A DNA stretch of 47,993 nt. Origin: Planctomycetota bacterium. GTDB taxonomy: Bacteria; Planctomycetota; PLA2; JAEUHO01. Position numbers and translations under genes: made by a program. The notes beneath the pieces were generated by a model that worked only from the letters and a program-made list of their open reading frames with translations, did no database searches and was not told the DNA's origin. Position 1 is the first letter of the stretch. Each line of letters begins with the position of its first letter. The DNA lies in NCBI GenBank assembly GCA_030065025.1, contig JASJDY010000033.1:1-47993 (forward strand). The letters run 5' to 3'. Of the stretch, positions 15,520 through 24,407 are shown piece after piece.

Positions 15520-16746
15520 ATGACCTCGAACCACGATGCCCGCCTTCCCGTCACCGTGCTTTCCGGCTTCCTCGGGGCGGGAAAGACCACCTTGCTCAAC
15601 CAGGTCCTCAACAACCGGGAGGGGCGTCGGGTCGCCGTGATCGTCAACGACATGAGCGAGGTCAACATCGACGCCGCACTGGTCGAGCGCGGCGGGGCCG
15701 AGCTCTCGCGGACCGAGGAGAAGCTGGTCGAGATGTCGAACGGCTGCATCTGCTGCACGCTGCGCGACGATCTGCTCGCCGAGGTGTCGCGCCTCGCCCA
15801 GGAGGGGCGCTTCGACTACCTGCTCATCGAGTCCACGGGCATCTCGGAGCCGATCCCCGTCGCGCAGACCTTCACCTTCGAGGACGAAGACGGGATGAGC
15901 TTGGGGCAGGTCTCTCGTCTCGACACGATGGTCACGGTCGTGGACGCAGCGAACTTCCTCAAGGACTACAACGCCGGCGAGGCGCTCCAGGACCGCGGCG
16001 AGTCGCTGGGTGAAGAAGACGAGCGGACCGTGACCGACCTGCTCATCGACCAGATCGAGTTCGCCGACGTGATCGTGCTCAACAAGCTCGACCTCATCAG
16101 CAAGGAGCAGGCCCTCGAGGTGGATGCCATCGTCAGGGCACTCAACCCCGGCGCTCAGATCCTCATGACGAGCCGCGCGAAGGTGCCGCTCGAGTGCGTG
16201 CTCGACACGGGTTTGTTCGATTACGACAAGGCCGCGAGCTCCGCCGGCTGGATTCGGGAACTCCAGGGCGAACACACCCCGGAGACCGAGGAGTACGGGA
16301 TCTCGAGCTTCACCTACCGCACGTCCCATCCCTTCGACGCGGAGAAGCTCTGGTCGTTCTTCCACAACGAAGACAGCTGGCGCGGCGTGCTCCGCTCCAA
16401 GGGGTTCTTCTGGGTCGCAGCCGACCACCGGGTCGCTTACGAGTGGGCGCAGGCCGGCGGCGTCAGCGAGGTGAATCCCGCAGGGGTGTGGTGGGCGGCC
16501 GTGCCGCGAGAGCACTGGGAGCACCCCGAAGGGCTTGCTCCCGATGCGCAGCCGGACTGGGATCCCCGCTACGGCGACCGGGTGCAGCAGCTCGTGTTCA
16601 TCGGCCAGCAGATGGACGAGACATCGATGCGCGCTCGCCTCGATGACTGCCTTCTCGACGGCCGGGTGGCCGCCGCGGACAGCAGCACCTGGGCGGACTT
16701 CCACAACCCCTTCCCTGAGTTCACCCTGCCCGCCGAACAGGCCTGA
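15520..16746 (+). CDS. CobW/COG0523-family GTPase, probable zinc metallochaperone
   Basis: 408 residues from ATG 15520, directly before the family N-terminus. The P-loop is GFLGAGKTT (16-24). The metal-binding CxCC motif is C76-I-C78-C79 in the context [12 protein letters not shown]. Later GTPase motifs are IESTGISEP and NKLDLI. The C-terminal CobW_C domain (about 260-400) contains the strand [12 protein letters not shown]. Zur-regulated members (ZigA, YeiR) deliver zinc to client enzymes during starvation. The length fits the ZigA-like subgroup. An operator-like palindrome precedes the gene, and a flavoprotein gene follows after 15 bp, giving a probable two-gene operon. Confidence 0.93.
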   Translation: MTSNHDARLPVTVLSGFLGAGKTTLLNQVLNNREGRRVAVIVNDMSEVNIDAALVERGGAELSRTEEKLVEMSNGCICCTLRDDLLAEVSRLAQEGRFDYLLIESTGISEPIPVAQTFTFEDEDGMSLGQVSRLDTMVTVVDAANFLKDYNAGEALQDRGESLGEEDERTVTDLLIDQIEFADVIVLNKLDLISKEQALEVDAIVRALNPGAQILMTSRAKVPLECVLDTGLFDYDKAASSAGWIRELQGEHTPETEEYGISSFTYRTSHPFDAEKLWSFFHNEDSWRGVLRSKGFFWVAADHRVAYEWAQAGGVSEVNPAGVWWAAVPREHWEHPEGLAPDAQPDWDPRYGDRVQQLVFIGQQMDETSMRARLDDCLLDGRVAAADSSTWADFHNPFPEFTLPAEQA

Positions 16747-16761
16747 GCGTGTGAGTCGCAG

Positions 16762-17943
16762 ATGACGCTGGACTGGTTGATCATCGGCGGTGGGATTCAC
16801 GGCGTGCACATCGCCGCCCGTCTGCTCGGAGATGCGGGCGTCGATCCGGATCGGCTCCGCATCGTGGACCCGGGCGATCGACTGCTCGCCCAGTGGCGCA
16901 GGGCAACCGCGACGACCGGGATGAAGCACCTGCGGTCACCGTCGGTCCACAACCTCGACCTCAATCCGATGTCGCTCAAGAGCTTCGCCAGGAAGCACAG
17001 GCGCCGGGATCCCGACGTATTCGCGCCCCCCTACGACAGGCCCGCACTCGAACTGTTCAACGATCACTGCGACCAGGTGGCCGAGACCTTCGGGCTCGCG
17101 GACCTCCACATCCGGGACCGGGCCACGACGTGCTCGGTCGACTGTGACGGCGTCCACGTCCGGCTCTCGGACGGACGTGAGATCGCGGCGCGTCACCTCG
17201 TGCTGGCCATCGGCGCGAGCGAGCAGCCCCTGTGGCCGGACTGGGCGCCGCGGGACGACGCGCGCGTACACCACGTCTTCGACCCGGGCTTCGACGGATG
17301 GCCTTCGTCTACCGAGACCGTCGTCGTGGTCGGAGGCGGCATCTCGGCGAGTCAGGTGGCGCTTCGTCTCCTGGATGAGGGGCATCAGGTTCATCTCGTG
17401 TCTCCCCACGCTCTGCGTGAGCACCAGTTCGACAGCGATCCCGGCTGGCTGGGTCCGAAGTACATGGACGGCTTCCGTCGCGAGCAAGACCTCGATCGTC
17501 GCCGGGCCCTGATCACCGAGGCGCGTCACCGGGGCTCGGTTCCGCCCGACGTCATGCGGGCACTCCGGCGAGCCATGGGACGCGACGAGCTCCGCTGGCA
17601 TGAAGGGGAGATCGCCGGGCTCGACGAGCGTCACCGTGGTCTCGATCTTCGACTCGCCTCGGGCGCCGTGCTGGAAGCGGATCGCGCACTGCTCGCGACG
17701 GGCTTCGTCACCCGCCGCCCCGGCGGACCGATGGTGGACGACTTGATCGCCTCGGCCTCGCTGCCGTGCGCCAGCTGCGGCTACCCCATCGTCGACAGCA
17801 CTCTTCGCTGGCATCCGCGCGTGTTCGTATCCGGGCCCCTTGCCGAGCTCGAGCTGGGTCCGGCGTCGCGCAACATCGCCGGGGCCAGGCGAGCGGGCGA
17901 CAAGCTCGTGGAAGCAGCCCGAAACGGGGCAGGCGAGTCCTAG
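16762..17943 (+). CDS. FAD/NAD(P)-binding oxidoreductase
   Basis: 393 residues. ATG 16762 lies 15 bp after the CobW stop, so the genes are probably co-transcribed. The N-terminal dinucleotide fold has IIGGGIHGVHIA (7-18), and a second Rossmann motif is VVVVGGGISASQVALRLL (about 188-205). This two-fold arrangement matches flavin monooxygenases and lysine/ornithine N-hydroxylase-like proteins (FAD_NAD-binding group). A LATGFVTRRPGGP segment near 310-325 is the usual ATG motif. Association with a COG0523 GTPase suggests a role in metal limitation, perhaps ligand or metallophore-like chemistry, but that is inference. Confidence 0.88.
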   Translation: MTLDWLIIGGGIHGVHIAARLLGDAGVDPDRLRIVDPGDRLLAQWRRATATTGMKHLRSPSVHNLDLNPMSLKSFARKHRRRDPDVFAPPYDRPALELFNDHCDQVAETFGLADLHIRDRATTCSVDCDGVHVRLSDGREIAARHLVLAIGASEQPLWPDWAPRDDARVHHVFDPGFDGWPSSTETVVVVGGGISASQVALRLLDEGHQVHLVSPHALREHQFDSDPGWLGPKYMDGFRREQDLDRRRALITEARHRGSVPPDVMRALRRAMGRDELRWHEGEIAGLDERHRGLDLRLASGAVLEADRALLATGFVTRRPGGPMVDDLIASASLPCASCGYPIVDSTLRWHPRVFVSGPLAELELGPASRNIAGARRAGDKLVEAARNGAGES

Positions 17944-17983
17944 CGGAGCCGGCAGGCTCTCCCTCGCACTACCAGCGCCGGGC

Positions 17984-19249
17984 CTACCGCACCGTCACGC
18001 TGGCGCAGTACCAGCGCTTGGGATCCTCGTCGGCGGCGATGGTGTCGAGCAGCACCGAGAGGCGCGCATACACGAAGCCGGCAAAGAGCGTCTCCTCGCC
18101 GCGCACGATCGTCACGGGCTTCGTCAGGTCGACCAGCTGCGGGTTGAGGTAGATCACCGTCGTCCCGGGGGCACCGGAGAGCGTGATGCGATTGCCGTCG
18201 ATCTTCCCCTCGACGCGCCCTCCGCCGGACGGACGACCGATCCAGGCGAAGCGCCGTTTGTGGTCGCGTGAGGGCTCCCACACGACCCACCGCGGATGCG
18301 GCTCGCGCTCCTGCTTCAGTAGCCAGTCCACCATCGGCTTCAGGCCCTTCTTGGGGACGCCGTGACCGATGTCGTCGTACTGGTCGTACGTCCACACGTA
18401 CGGATAGCCCTTCTGCTTGAGAGCCTGGAGCATCTCGTCGGCCAGTGCAGAGCTCTTGTAGCTGACCTGCTTGTCGTCCGTGGAGTTGTAGAACCAGATC
18501 GGCGTGTTGAGGAGGTTGGGCACGTGGCCGCCGACGATGCCGCGGCCGCTGCCGAAGAGCCCGCCCGCACACGCACACAGCGCTGCGAACTGATCAGCGT
18601 GGCGCGCGCCGATCGACCATGTGCCGTAGCCCCCCATGGAGTGCCCGGCGACGTAGATCCGGTTCGTGTCGACGTCCCAGGTGCGCTTCGCCGCGGCCAG
18701 CAGCGCGAGGACCCACCGTTCCACGTCCGGCTGGTTCCAGGCGGAGCCGACCTTCTTGGGCGTGGTCGGTGCGATGACGATGCACTTGCCGCCGGCCATC
18801 CCCCACTTCTGCATGGCGTTCTTGCCGTCGCCGACGCCCTGTCCGCCGCCGTGAAGTGCCAGGAACAGAGGCTTCTTCTTCTTGGCACCGAGGAGGTGCA
18901 CCGTGCCGGACAGGCCGTCGTGCGTGAACGTCTGACTGGCCTTCTTCTCCAGCTTGGGTCGCGCCTTGCGCACGGCCTTGAGGATGATCCGGGCCTTGGT
19001 CTTCACGGCCGAGAGCTTGAGCGAGCCCAGCGCGTCCAGGGCGGCGCGGATCTCGGCCTGCCGCGCGGCGGTGGCCGTGGCGTACTCCTTGATCCAGCCC
19101 TTGACCTCGCGCGCCTTGTCACGCCCATTCCAGACCTTGGGCGGCGGCGGAGGTCCCGGGGGCGTGCCCTCTGCAAGTACGGGCGCGCCTCCCACGGGTA
19201 GTGCCAGGAGGAGGGCGAGCACGAGGAGCGGCGGGCGACGCACGTGCAC
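17984..19249 (-). CDS. secreted alpha/beta hydrolase (esterase-like)
   Basis: 421 residues from GTG 19249 (a second GTG at 19243 is possible). The signal peptide is PPLLVLALLLALPVGGAPVLA. The nucleophile elbow is GHSMGG (202-207) with Ser-204. The oxyanion region is LALHGGGQG (131-139). Candidate acid and base are Asp-258/259 (NSTDDK) and His-296 (DIGHGV). The fold resembles PHB-depolymerase/feruloyl-esterase-like hydrolases. The C-terminal region (about 330-421) is a beta-rich extension for which I see no family. It is probably periplasmic or extracellular. Its stop is 40 bp from the stop of the convergent flavoprotein gene. Confidence 0.87.
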   Translation of the reverse strand: MHVRRPPLLVLALLLALPVGGAPVLAEGTPPGPPPPPKVWNGRDKAREVKGWIKEYATATAARQAEIRAALDALGSLKLSAVKTKARIILKAVRKARPKLEKKASQTFTHDGLSGTVHLLGAKKKKPLFLALHGGGQGVGDGKNAMQKWGMAGGKCIVIAPTTPKKVGSAWNQPDVERWVLALLAAAKRTWDVDTNRIYVAGHSMGGYGTWSIGARHADQFAALCACAGGLFGSGRGIVGGHVPNLLNTPIWFYNSTDDKQVSYKSSALADEMLQALKQKGYPYVWTYDQYDDIGHGVPKKGLKPMVDWLLKQEREPHPRWVVWEPSRDHKRRFAWIGRPSGGGRVEGKIDGNRITLSGAPGTTVIYLNPQLVDLTKPVTIVRGEETLFAGFVYARLSVLLDTIAADEDPKRWYCASVTVR

Positions 19250-19317
19250 ACTCTACCCCCCCATCGCCCCCCGCGATCCTGGATGCCACGCGCAACGAAC
19301 GACGCGTGCACAGACCA

Positions 19318-19391
19318 ATGCACGCGTGCATCGCAGCCGCGACCTATGTGTGCCGGACACGGATCCAGAGCATTTGTGACTCACCGTCACA
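19318..19391. promoter_or_regulatory. two palindromes in a divergent promoter region
   Basis: ATGCACGCGTGCAT (19318-19331) is a perfect 14-bp palindrome whose half ACGCGTGCA also occurs at about 19301. TGTGAC-TCACC-GTCACA (19375-19391) is a 6-5-6 perfect inverted repeat resembling a CRP/FNR-type site, except that its spacing is one base too long. It ends 16 bp before the ATG at 19408, a position that would repress that gene. Both lie between the divergent genes starting at 19249 and 19408. Confidence 0.45.
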
Positions 19392-19407
19392 GGGTGCGGC
19401 ACCCAAG

Positions 19408-20070
19408 ATGGTCCTCGTGAAGCGCCCCGCCATCACGCTCGTCGTGCTGTACGCCATCGCGCTGCTCGTCTTCACGCTGCCCGTGTGGTACGCAGCCCAT
19501 GGCGGCCAGCACGACCTCGCAAAGCTCATGCGGCGGTACCACCCCGTGGGCTACACCATCTGGTTCCTGCTCATGGTTGGTTGCCAGGCCGCTCTGCTCA
19601 TCATCCCGGTGCGGCTGACCGAGCGGCGTCCCGTCAGCAGACGCGACGTGCGGATCACGATCGCTGCCGCGGCCGCGGCCATGGCCGCACTCCTGTTCGC
19701 GTTGGGGCTCTGCGTTGCCGAAACCGTCGGTCAGGACGACGCGCTCTACCCCGGTGTCTGGAAGGAGATCCTGGGAATCGCCATCCTGAGCTGGCTGGGC
19801 TGGGCCTGGCTGTTCCATCGCTACGCGCGGAGAGATGCACCAGCGGCATTCAGCACGCGCGTCAGTCGCTGGCTCATCCGCGGCAGTGCGCTCGAGCTGC
19901 TCGTGGCCGTACCCACGCACGTACTCGCCCGCCACCGCGCACACTGCTGTGCAGGGATGTACACCTTCCTCGGGATCGCCTTCGGCATGTCCGTCATGGC
20001 GCTGGCCTTCGGGCCGGCGGTCTACGTCCTCTACCGCAACCGCCTGCAGCGCAAGCGCGCGCAGCCCTAG
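19408..20070 (+). CDS. integral membrane protein, about six TM segments
   Basis: 220 residues from ATG 19408. The upstream part of the open frame is not protein-like. Six hydrophobic segments can be seen: AITLVVLYAIALLVFTLPVW, GYTIWFLLMVGCQAALLII, the Ala-rich stretch after RITIAAA, EILGIAILSWLGWAWLF, SALELLVAVPTHVLA and MYTFLGIAFGMSVMALAFGP. A loop HRAHCCAGM between TM5 and TM6 has two adjacent Cys and two His, possibly a metal or redox site. No named family is recognised. Candidate operators lie immediately upstream. Confidence 0.75.
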   Translation: MVLVKRPAITLVVLYAIALLVFTLPVWYAAHGGQHDLAKLMRRYHPVGYTIWFLLMVGCQAALLIIPVRLTERRPVSRRDVRITIAAAAAAMAALLFALGLCVAETVGQDDALYPGVWKEILGIAILSWLGWAWLFHRYARRDAPAAFSTRVSRWLIRGSALELLVAVPTHVLARHRAHCCAGMYTFLGIAFGMSVMALAFGPAVYVLYRNRLQRKRAQP

Positions 20071-20149
20071 GGACTTCGCAACGCCGGTACCGCGCGGCCG
20101 AGCCTTCGCAGGGTCGGCCGACTCGTTCCGGGTACGGATCGGTCACGAA

Positions 20150-20178
20150 ACCGGCGGCTTCGTTCCTGGTTCGGTACG
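20150..20178. repeat. 29-bp identical repeat, copy 1
   Basis: The same 29 bases occur at 31775-31803. This copy ends 8 bp past the stop of the minus-strand beta-helix lipoprotein gene, in the convergent gap after the membrane protein gene. Sequence flanking both copies is also partly alike and forms an imperfect palindrome, as in REP-type elements. Confidence 0.75.
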
Positions 20179-20186
20179 TCAGCCGA

Positions 20187-22904
20187 TTACGGCACGACCG
20201 GCGGGAGCGGCGGCGCGCCCTGATTCCAGAGGATCGTGCCATTGGTGCCGTTCGTGGCGCCGTTGTTGATGGTGTCGAGCCTGTTGGGATCCGCCGGGCC
20301 GGTCGGATCGAGCTGGGTGATCTTGAGATCTGCCGTGTCGTCCTGGCGGAACGCGAAGTCGTCGTCGTAGCTCGTGAACGTCCGCGTGCCCCGGATGTTG
20401 TTGCCCGTGGCGTTCAGCCACAGCGTGTTGTCGTCGCGCGAGTCGCAGAACACACCGGCACCAAAGATGATGGGCGCGGTCGCCCACGTGTTGTTCCTGA
20501 TCGTGGCGTTCAGCGTGCCCGTCCCGGTCACGGAGTCGCGAGCAACCAGGCGAACGGGATCGAACGCGTGGTTGTCGATCGTGTTGTCCTCGATGAGCGC
20601 GGTGTGGACGCCTTCCTCGTCCTGGCGCATCGAGATGCCGAAGCCGTTGTGGGACGCGATGACGAAGTCGATGTCGTTGCCGCGCACCGTGGCGAATGAC
20701 GTGGCGCTGTCGTCGTTGTTGATCAGGATCGCGGTGAACGGGCTCTCGTTCATGTCGTTGCGAAGCACGTTCCACGTGGCCGTGCTCGTGTCGGCCGCGA
20801 CGCACTGTACGCTTCCGCTGCCGAAGGCGTCCGCGGACTCGAACAGGCAGTCCTGGATGGTGACCACCACGTTGCCCGTGTTGATGCTCCGGCAGTTGAC
20901 ACCGAGCGTGCCCTCGAAGCTGACGTCGAAGTCGCAGTCGTCGATGAGGACGTCGAACTCCGACGTGCCCTGGGCGTTGACGTCGACGCAGTGCTCGCCC
21001 CAGCCGGCTGCGGTGTGATCCCTGAAGGTGAGTCGACGGAGCGTGAAGTCGTCACGGGTGGCGTCGTCGTTGAGCGTGTTGACGACCTCGACCCCGTCCT
21101 CGTTCATGTTGTTGAAGAAGACGTCCTCGATCAGGAACGTGCCGTGACCGTTCGTGATGTCGATTGCGTGCTGATCGTTGTTGGCGCCGGCGTTCAGGAT
21201 CTGGGCGTCCTGGAACGTGAAGTTCTGGACGGCGTTGATCTGGACCCCGTGTTCGGTCGACGTGTCGATGTCGAGCTGGGTGATCGAGACGTCCTGGCAG
21301 TTCGTGAGGCGGATACCGTCCGTCGTCGAGTTGTCGATCGAACCGCCCGAGCCATTGGACGCGCCGGATCCGTCGCCGGTGACCGTGAGACCGCCGCTCG
21401 TGCCCGTGGCGCTGAGCACGATGCCGCTCGCCGCACCGTTCGAGGAGACGCTCTCGAAGGTCAGGCCCAGGGCGCCGATGGTCACGGTGTCGACCTCGAG
21501 CGCGGTGCCCGTCGTCGTCGTGATCGTGTTCATCGTGCCGGAGATCGAGAGCGTCCCGCCGCTGGTGGCGTGGATCCCGCGACCCGTGGTGCCCGTGATC
21601 GTCACGCCGTTGAAGCTGAAGCTCCCGCTGTTGTTGTCGAGCCGGATGCCAGCGCCCGCGGCGTTCGTCGAGGTGGTGCCCTCCGACGTGAAGCTGCCGC
21701 CGGCGTTGTCGATGCTGATGCCGTTGGTCGGCGAGTTGTTGGACGTGATGGCGCTGAACGTGACGGCGAATGTCCCGCCCCCACCGCTGATGTTGACGGC
21801 GGGACCGCCTACGCCGTGCGCCGCCGTCTGGTTCAGAGTGAGGTTGGCAGCGAAGCCGCCGAAGATGGCCGTCCCGGCCGTCGACCGGATGTCGAGTCCG
21901 CGCACCGTGTTGTTCGCGGCCAGCGTCACGGTGTCGCCCGCCGCAGCGTTCAAGACCGAAGGCGAGGAGGCGGGCACGATCACGTCGGCGCCCGGCTGCA
22001 GGTCCACGCCCTGGCCGACCAGGACCTGGTCGTCCAGCAGAGTCAGGGAGTCCGTGTAGGGCGCGCCGCCGTTGTAGTAGTAGTAGATCCAGTGGCCGGG
22101 CAGGGCATCGACGCCCTGGACGGCCATGAAGGCTGCGGTCGTGTTGAAGGGCGATATCTGCCGGCCGTCGCCGCCCGGCGCTGCGCTACCGTCGATGAAC
22201 CAGATCACGTCGGAGACGGTGATGGTGACCGTCGCGACGTCGGATCCGGACAGGCTGGAGGCCTCGTACGTGAACGTGTCGGTACCGGTGAAGCCGATCG
22301 GCGGGTCGTATGTGAACGAGCCGTCCGGCTGCACGTTGACGTCACCGCCGTTCGTGCTGGGGTTCTGGAAGCTGGTGACGGTGGCCGACGGAGGCGTGTC
22401 GTTGGCGAGAAGCCCGAGCGCGGCGTCGCGCTCGAGACGTACGTTACCGGTCGAGCTGTAGGCGTCGTTCACAGCGTCGGCCGGCGGCACCCCGATGAAG
22501 TTGGCAATGGGCGTCGCCGAGCGCCCCTCGAAGCCGCTGGGCAGCGCCACGGTGACATGGGCGTCCCAGTTGCTACCGAACGCGCTCGTCGGGCTCGTGC
22601 CTTCGACGGTGGTGTCGGAGGTGATCGTCCCCACGACGGTGGCAGTGGCGGAGGTGCCGTCGGCGAAGGGGGTGCCCGCAGTCGCCTCGAAGGTGATCTG
22701 GCACTCCGTGCCTGCCAGAGAGAGGAACGGTCCTCCCGTGATCACGAACGGCGTCGCGACCGCCGCCTGGAACGGCGAGGTGATGGTGGTGACCTGGTGC
22801 CCCCCGCTCGTGCCCATCGTGAGCGTCGCATCGCCGCAGCCGGCCACAGCCAGCAGCAGAACGGCGTAGAACGCGGTTGCCCAGAGCTTCGTGTTGCGCG
22901 TCAT
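20187..22904 (-). CDS. large lipoprotein with Ig/cadherin-like domain and parallel beta-helix
   Basis: 905 residues from ATG 22904, after a purine-rich site. The lipobox is LAVAGC with Cys-23. Residues about 28-135 look like an IPT/TIG-type beta sandwich. About 143-235 is a bacterial cadherin/Ig-like domain with the usual LLANDTPPS and GSFTYDPPIGFTGTDTFTYEA (quoted in part) elements. About 270-870 is a long run of short strands with GI-x-I-x-N and DCxF turns (GISIDNAGGSF, GIRLDNNSGSF), a right-handed parallel beta-helix of pectate-lyase-like shape. There is no clear catalytic site. It is probably surface-exposed, perhaps an adhesin or polysaccharide-binding protein. It is divergent from the outer-membrane barrel at 23100. 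Confidence 0.85.
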   Translation of the reverse strand: MTRNTKLWATAFYAVLLLAVAGCGDATLTMGTSGGHQVTTITSPFQAAVATPFVITGGPFLSLAGTECQITFEATAGTPFADGTSATATVVGTITSDTTVEGTSPTSAFGSNWDAHVTVALPSGFEGRSATPIANFIGVPPADAVNDAYSSTGNVRLERDAALGLLANDTPPSATVTSFQNPSTNGGDVNVQPDGSFTYDPPIGFTGTDTFTYEASSLSGSDVATVTITVSDVIWFIDGSAAPGGDGRQISPFNTTAAFMAVQGVDALPGHWIYYYYNGGAPYTDSLTLLDDQVLVGQGVDLQPGADVIVPASSPSVLNAAAGDTVTLAANNTVRGLDIRSTAGTAIFGGFAANLTLNQTAAHGVGGPAVNISGGGGTFAVTFSAITSNNSPTNGISIDNAGGSFTSEGTTSTNAAGAGIRLDNNSGSFSFNGVTITGTTGRGIHATSGGTLSISGTMNTITTTTGTALEVDTVTIGALGLTFESVSSNGAASGIVLSATGTSGGLTVTGDGSGASNGSGGSIDNSTTDGIRLTNCQDVSITQLDIDTSTEHGVQINAVQNFTFQDAQILNAGANNDQHAIDITNGHGTFLIEDVFFNNMNEDGVEVVNTLNDDATRDDFTLRRLTFRDHTAAGWGEHCVDVNAQGTSEFDVLIDDCDFDVSFEGTLGVNCRSINTGNVVVTIQDCLFESADAFGSGSVQCVAADTSTATWNVLRNDMNESPFTAILINNDDSATSFATVRGNDIDFVIASHNGFGISMRQDEEGVHTALIEDNTIDNHAFDPVRLVARDSVTGTGTLNATIRNNTWATAPIIFGAGVFCDSRDDNTLWLNATGNNIRGTRTFTSYDDDFAFRQDDTADLKITQLDPTGPADPNRLDTINNGATNGTNGTILWNQGAPPLPPVVP

Positions 22905-23099
22905 CTCAGCACCCCCTGTGATGAACCGACGGACGGCAGACCCCCACGTCTGCGCGCCGGCAGCACATGTTCGGAGCCTATGCCGCCGCACCGCACCTCG
23001 CAAGGCTCCCGGCCCTCTGAACCCACGAACTGAACATGTGTGGCGCGACCCGACCCAGAGTTAGAATTCCCGCGTCGAACGGGGGCCCGGGGAGGGGCT

Positions 23100-24323
23100 A
23101 TGGACACACTGCACCAACGTCTGCGCGGATCGAAGTGGCTCTTGTGGGTAGGCCTGGCCCTGCTGCTCCCCGCCCTGCCGGTGGCGGCCGAAGACATGCC
23201 GCCCGACCTGTTCCCGCCGGCTGCGCCGCAGATGGCGGACGATGCCCCCGTCGATACGCCTCCGGCTCCTGAGTTGCCGCCGGCTGTGCCGCCCGCAGAC
23301 GACGGCGAGCCGGGCGAGGCGTCCCCGCCGCACGAGTCGTCGCCGGTCGTGCCGCCGCCGCCGATGGAGGCGGTCCCCGCCCCGATGGAGGTCATTCAGC
23401 CCGAGGACGTGACGCCCTGCGAGCCCATCGTCATGCGTCGTCGGTGCAACCCGTGCAATCGCTGGGACTTCACGCTGGAAGGCGCGCTGTCCCTGTTCGA
23501 CGATCCTGAGGGCATCCTCGGCGAGCCGCTCCCCGCGGGCACCACGCCCTTCGACTGGGGTCTCAACGAGCTCGACGAGGCATTCGGCGGACGCGTGACG
23601 GTCGGCTATAGCGTCGGCCGCCGCTACCGCGTCGAAGGTCGTTTCACGTGGCTGGGCGAGTGGGAAGGCAGCTCCCGCCAGACCGCTCAGTTCGGCACGC
23701 GCCCGACGCCGACGGCGGCCGTGGCCGTCTCACCCGCGCTCACCAGCACCCTCACGAGCGAGACCGAAATGTGGGGCGGCGAGCTGAACGTGTGGCGCAC
23801 CATCCGCGCCGACCGTTGCTCGCAGTGGGACGTGGGGCTCGGCGCGCGCTACCTGCGCATCGATGACACGGCTCGCGCCACGAACTGGACCGGGTTCCCG
23901 ACGGCCGATCTCCTGTCCGAGGCGGAGAACGGGTTCTTCTGCGGGCAGATCTGCGGCGCCTACCGCAGGAACATGAGCTCCCGGTTCCAGGTGTCCTTCG
24001 TCGGGAAGGTGCTCCTGGGCGGCATGAGTCGCGACCTCTCGGAGAGCGACACGCGCATCGTGACCGGCGGCCCGACGGCGAATGCCGTGCTCGAGGAGAG
24101 CGACTTCGCCGTGGGTCTGGAGGGTGAGATCGGCGCGCTGTGGCGCATCTCGAGCCGCTTCGGCGTGACCGCTTCGTACTCGATCCTCTACGTCACGGAG
24201 GTCGCGCGAGCCAACGAGATCCTCGACTTCTCGCAGGGTGCGACAGGATCGGTCCAACTGCAGGACCGCACCGACAGCGTCGTCGTGCACTCGTTCTTCT
24301 TCGGCTTCCGGGTCGACCTGTAG
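23100..24323 (+). CDS. outer-membrane beta-barrel protein (BBP7-like)
   Basis: 407 residues. ATG 23100 is preceded by GGGGAGGGG. The signal peptide WLLWVGLALLLPALPVAAE is followed by a Pro/Glu-rich segment (about 30-105), perhaps spanning the periplasm. A CNPCNRWDFTLEGALSLF motif then opens the barrel. Alternating hydrophobic strands continue to the C-terminus, which ends in aromatic FFFGFRVDL as expected for BAM-assembled barrels. The overall pattern resembles the planctomycete BBP7 porin-like family. Transport substrate is unknown. Confidence 0.8.
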   Translation: MDTLHQRLRGSKWLLWVGLALLLPALPVAAEDMPPDLFPPAAPQMADDAPVDTPPAPELPPAVPPADDGEPGEASPPHESSPVVPPPPMEAVPAPMEVIQPEDVTPCEPIVMRRRCNPCNRWDFTLEGALSLFDDPEGILGEPLPAGTTPFDWGLNELDEAFGGRVTVGYSVGRRYRVEGRFTWLGEWEGSSRQTAQFGTRPTPTAAVAVSPALTSTLTSETEMWGGELNVWRTIRADRCSQWDVGLGARYLRIDDTARATNWTGFPTADLLSEAENGFFCGQICGAYRRNMSSRFQVSFVGKVLLGGMSRDLSESDTRIVTGGPTANAVLEESDFAVGLEGEIGALWRISSRFGVTASYSILYVTEVARANEILDFSQGATGSVQLQDRTDSVVVHSFFFGFRVDL

Positions 24324-24342
24324 GTCCGAAGGGCGGCGAGTA

Positions 24343-24372
24343 CCGAGCCGCGGACACGTCGCCGCGGCTCGG
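24343..24372. terminator. 11-bp perfect hairpin between convergent genes
   Basis: CCGAGCCGCGG and CCGCGGCTCGG pair around an 8-nt loop. The hairpin lies between the stop of the barrel gene (24323, plus) and that of the acidic lipoprotein (24408, minus). Outer GTAC/GTAC bases extend the symmetry. There is no T-tract. It is a probable two-way transcription end. Confidence 0.55.
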
Positions 24373-24407
24373 CTAGTACGCGCTTGTTGCGGTCCGCTGC
24401 GCCCGGC

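Noticed and set aside
20991-23033. 680-codon plus-strand frame
   Set aside because: It is an Arg/Val/Asp-rich shadow of the beta-helix lipoprotein, which has a signal peptide and domain structure on the minus strand.
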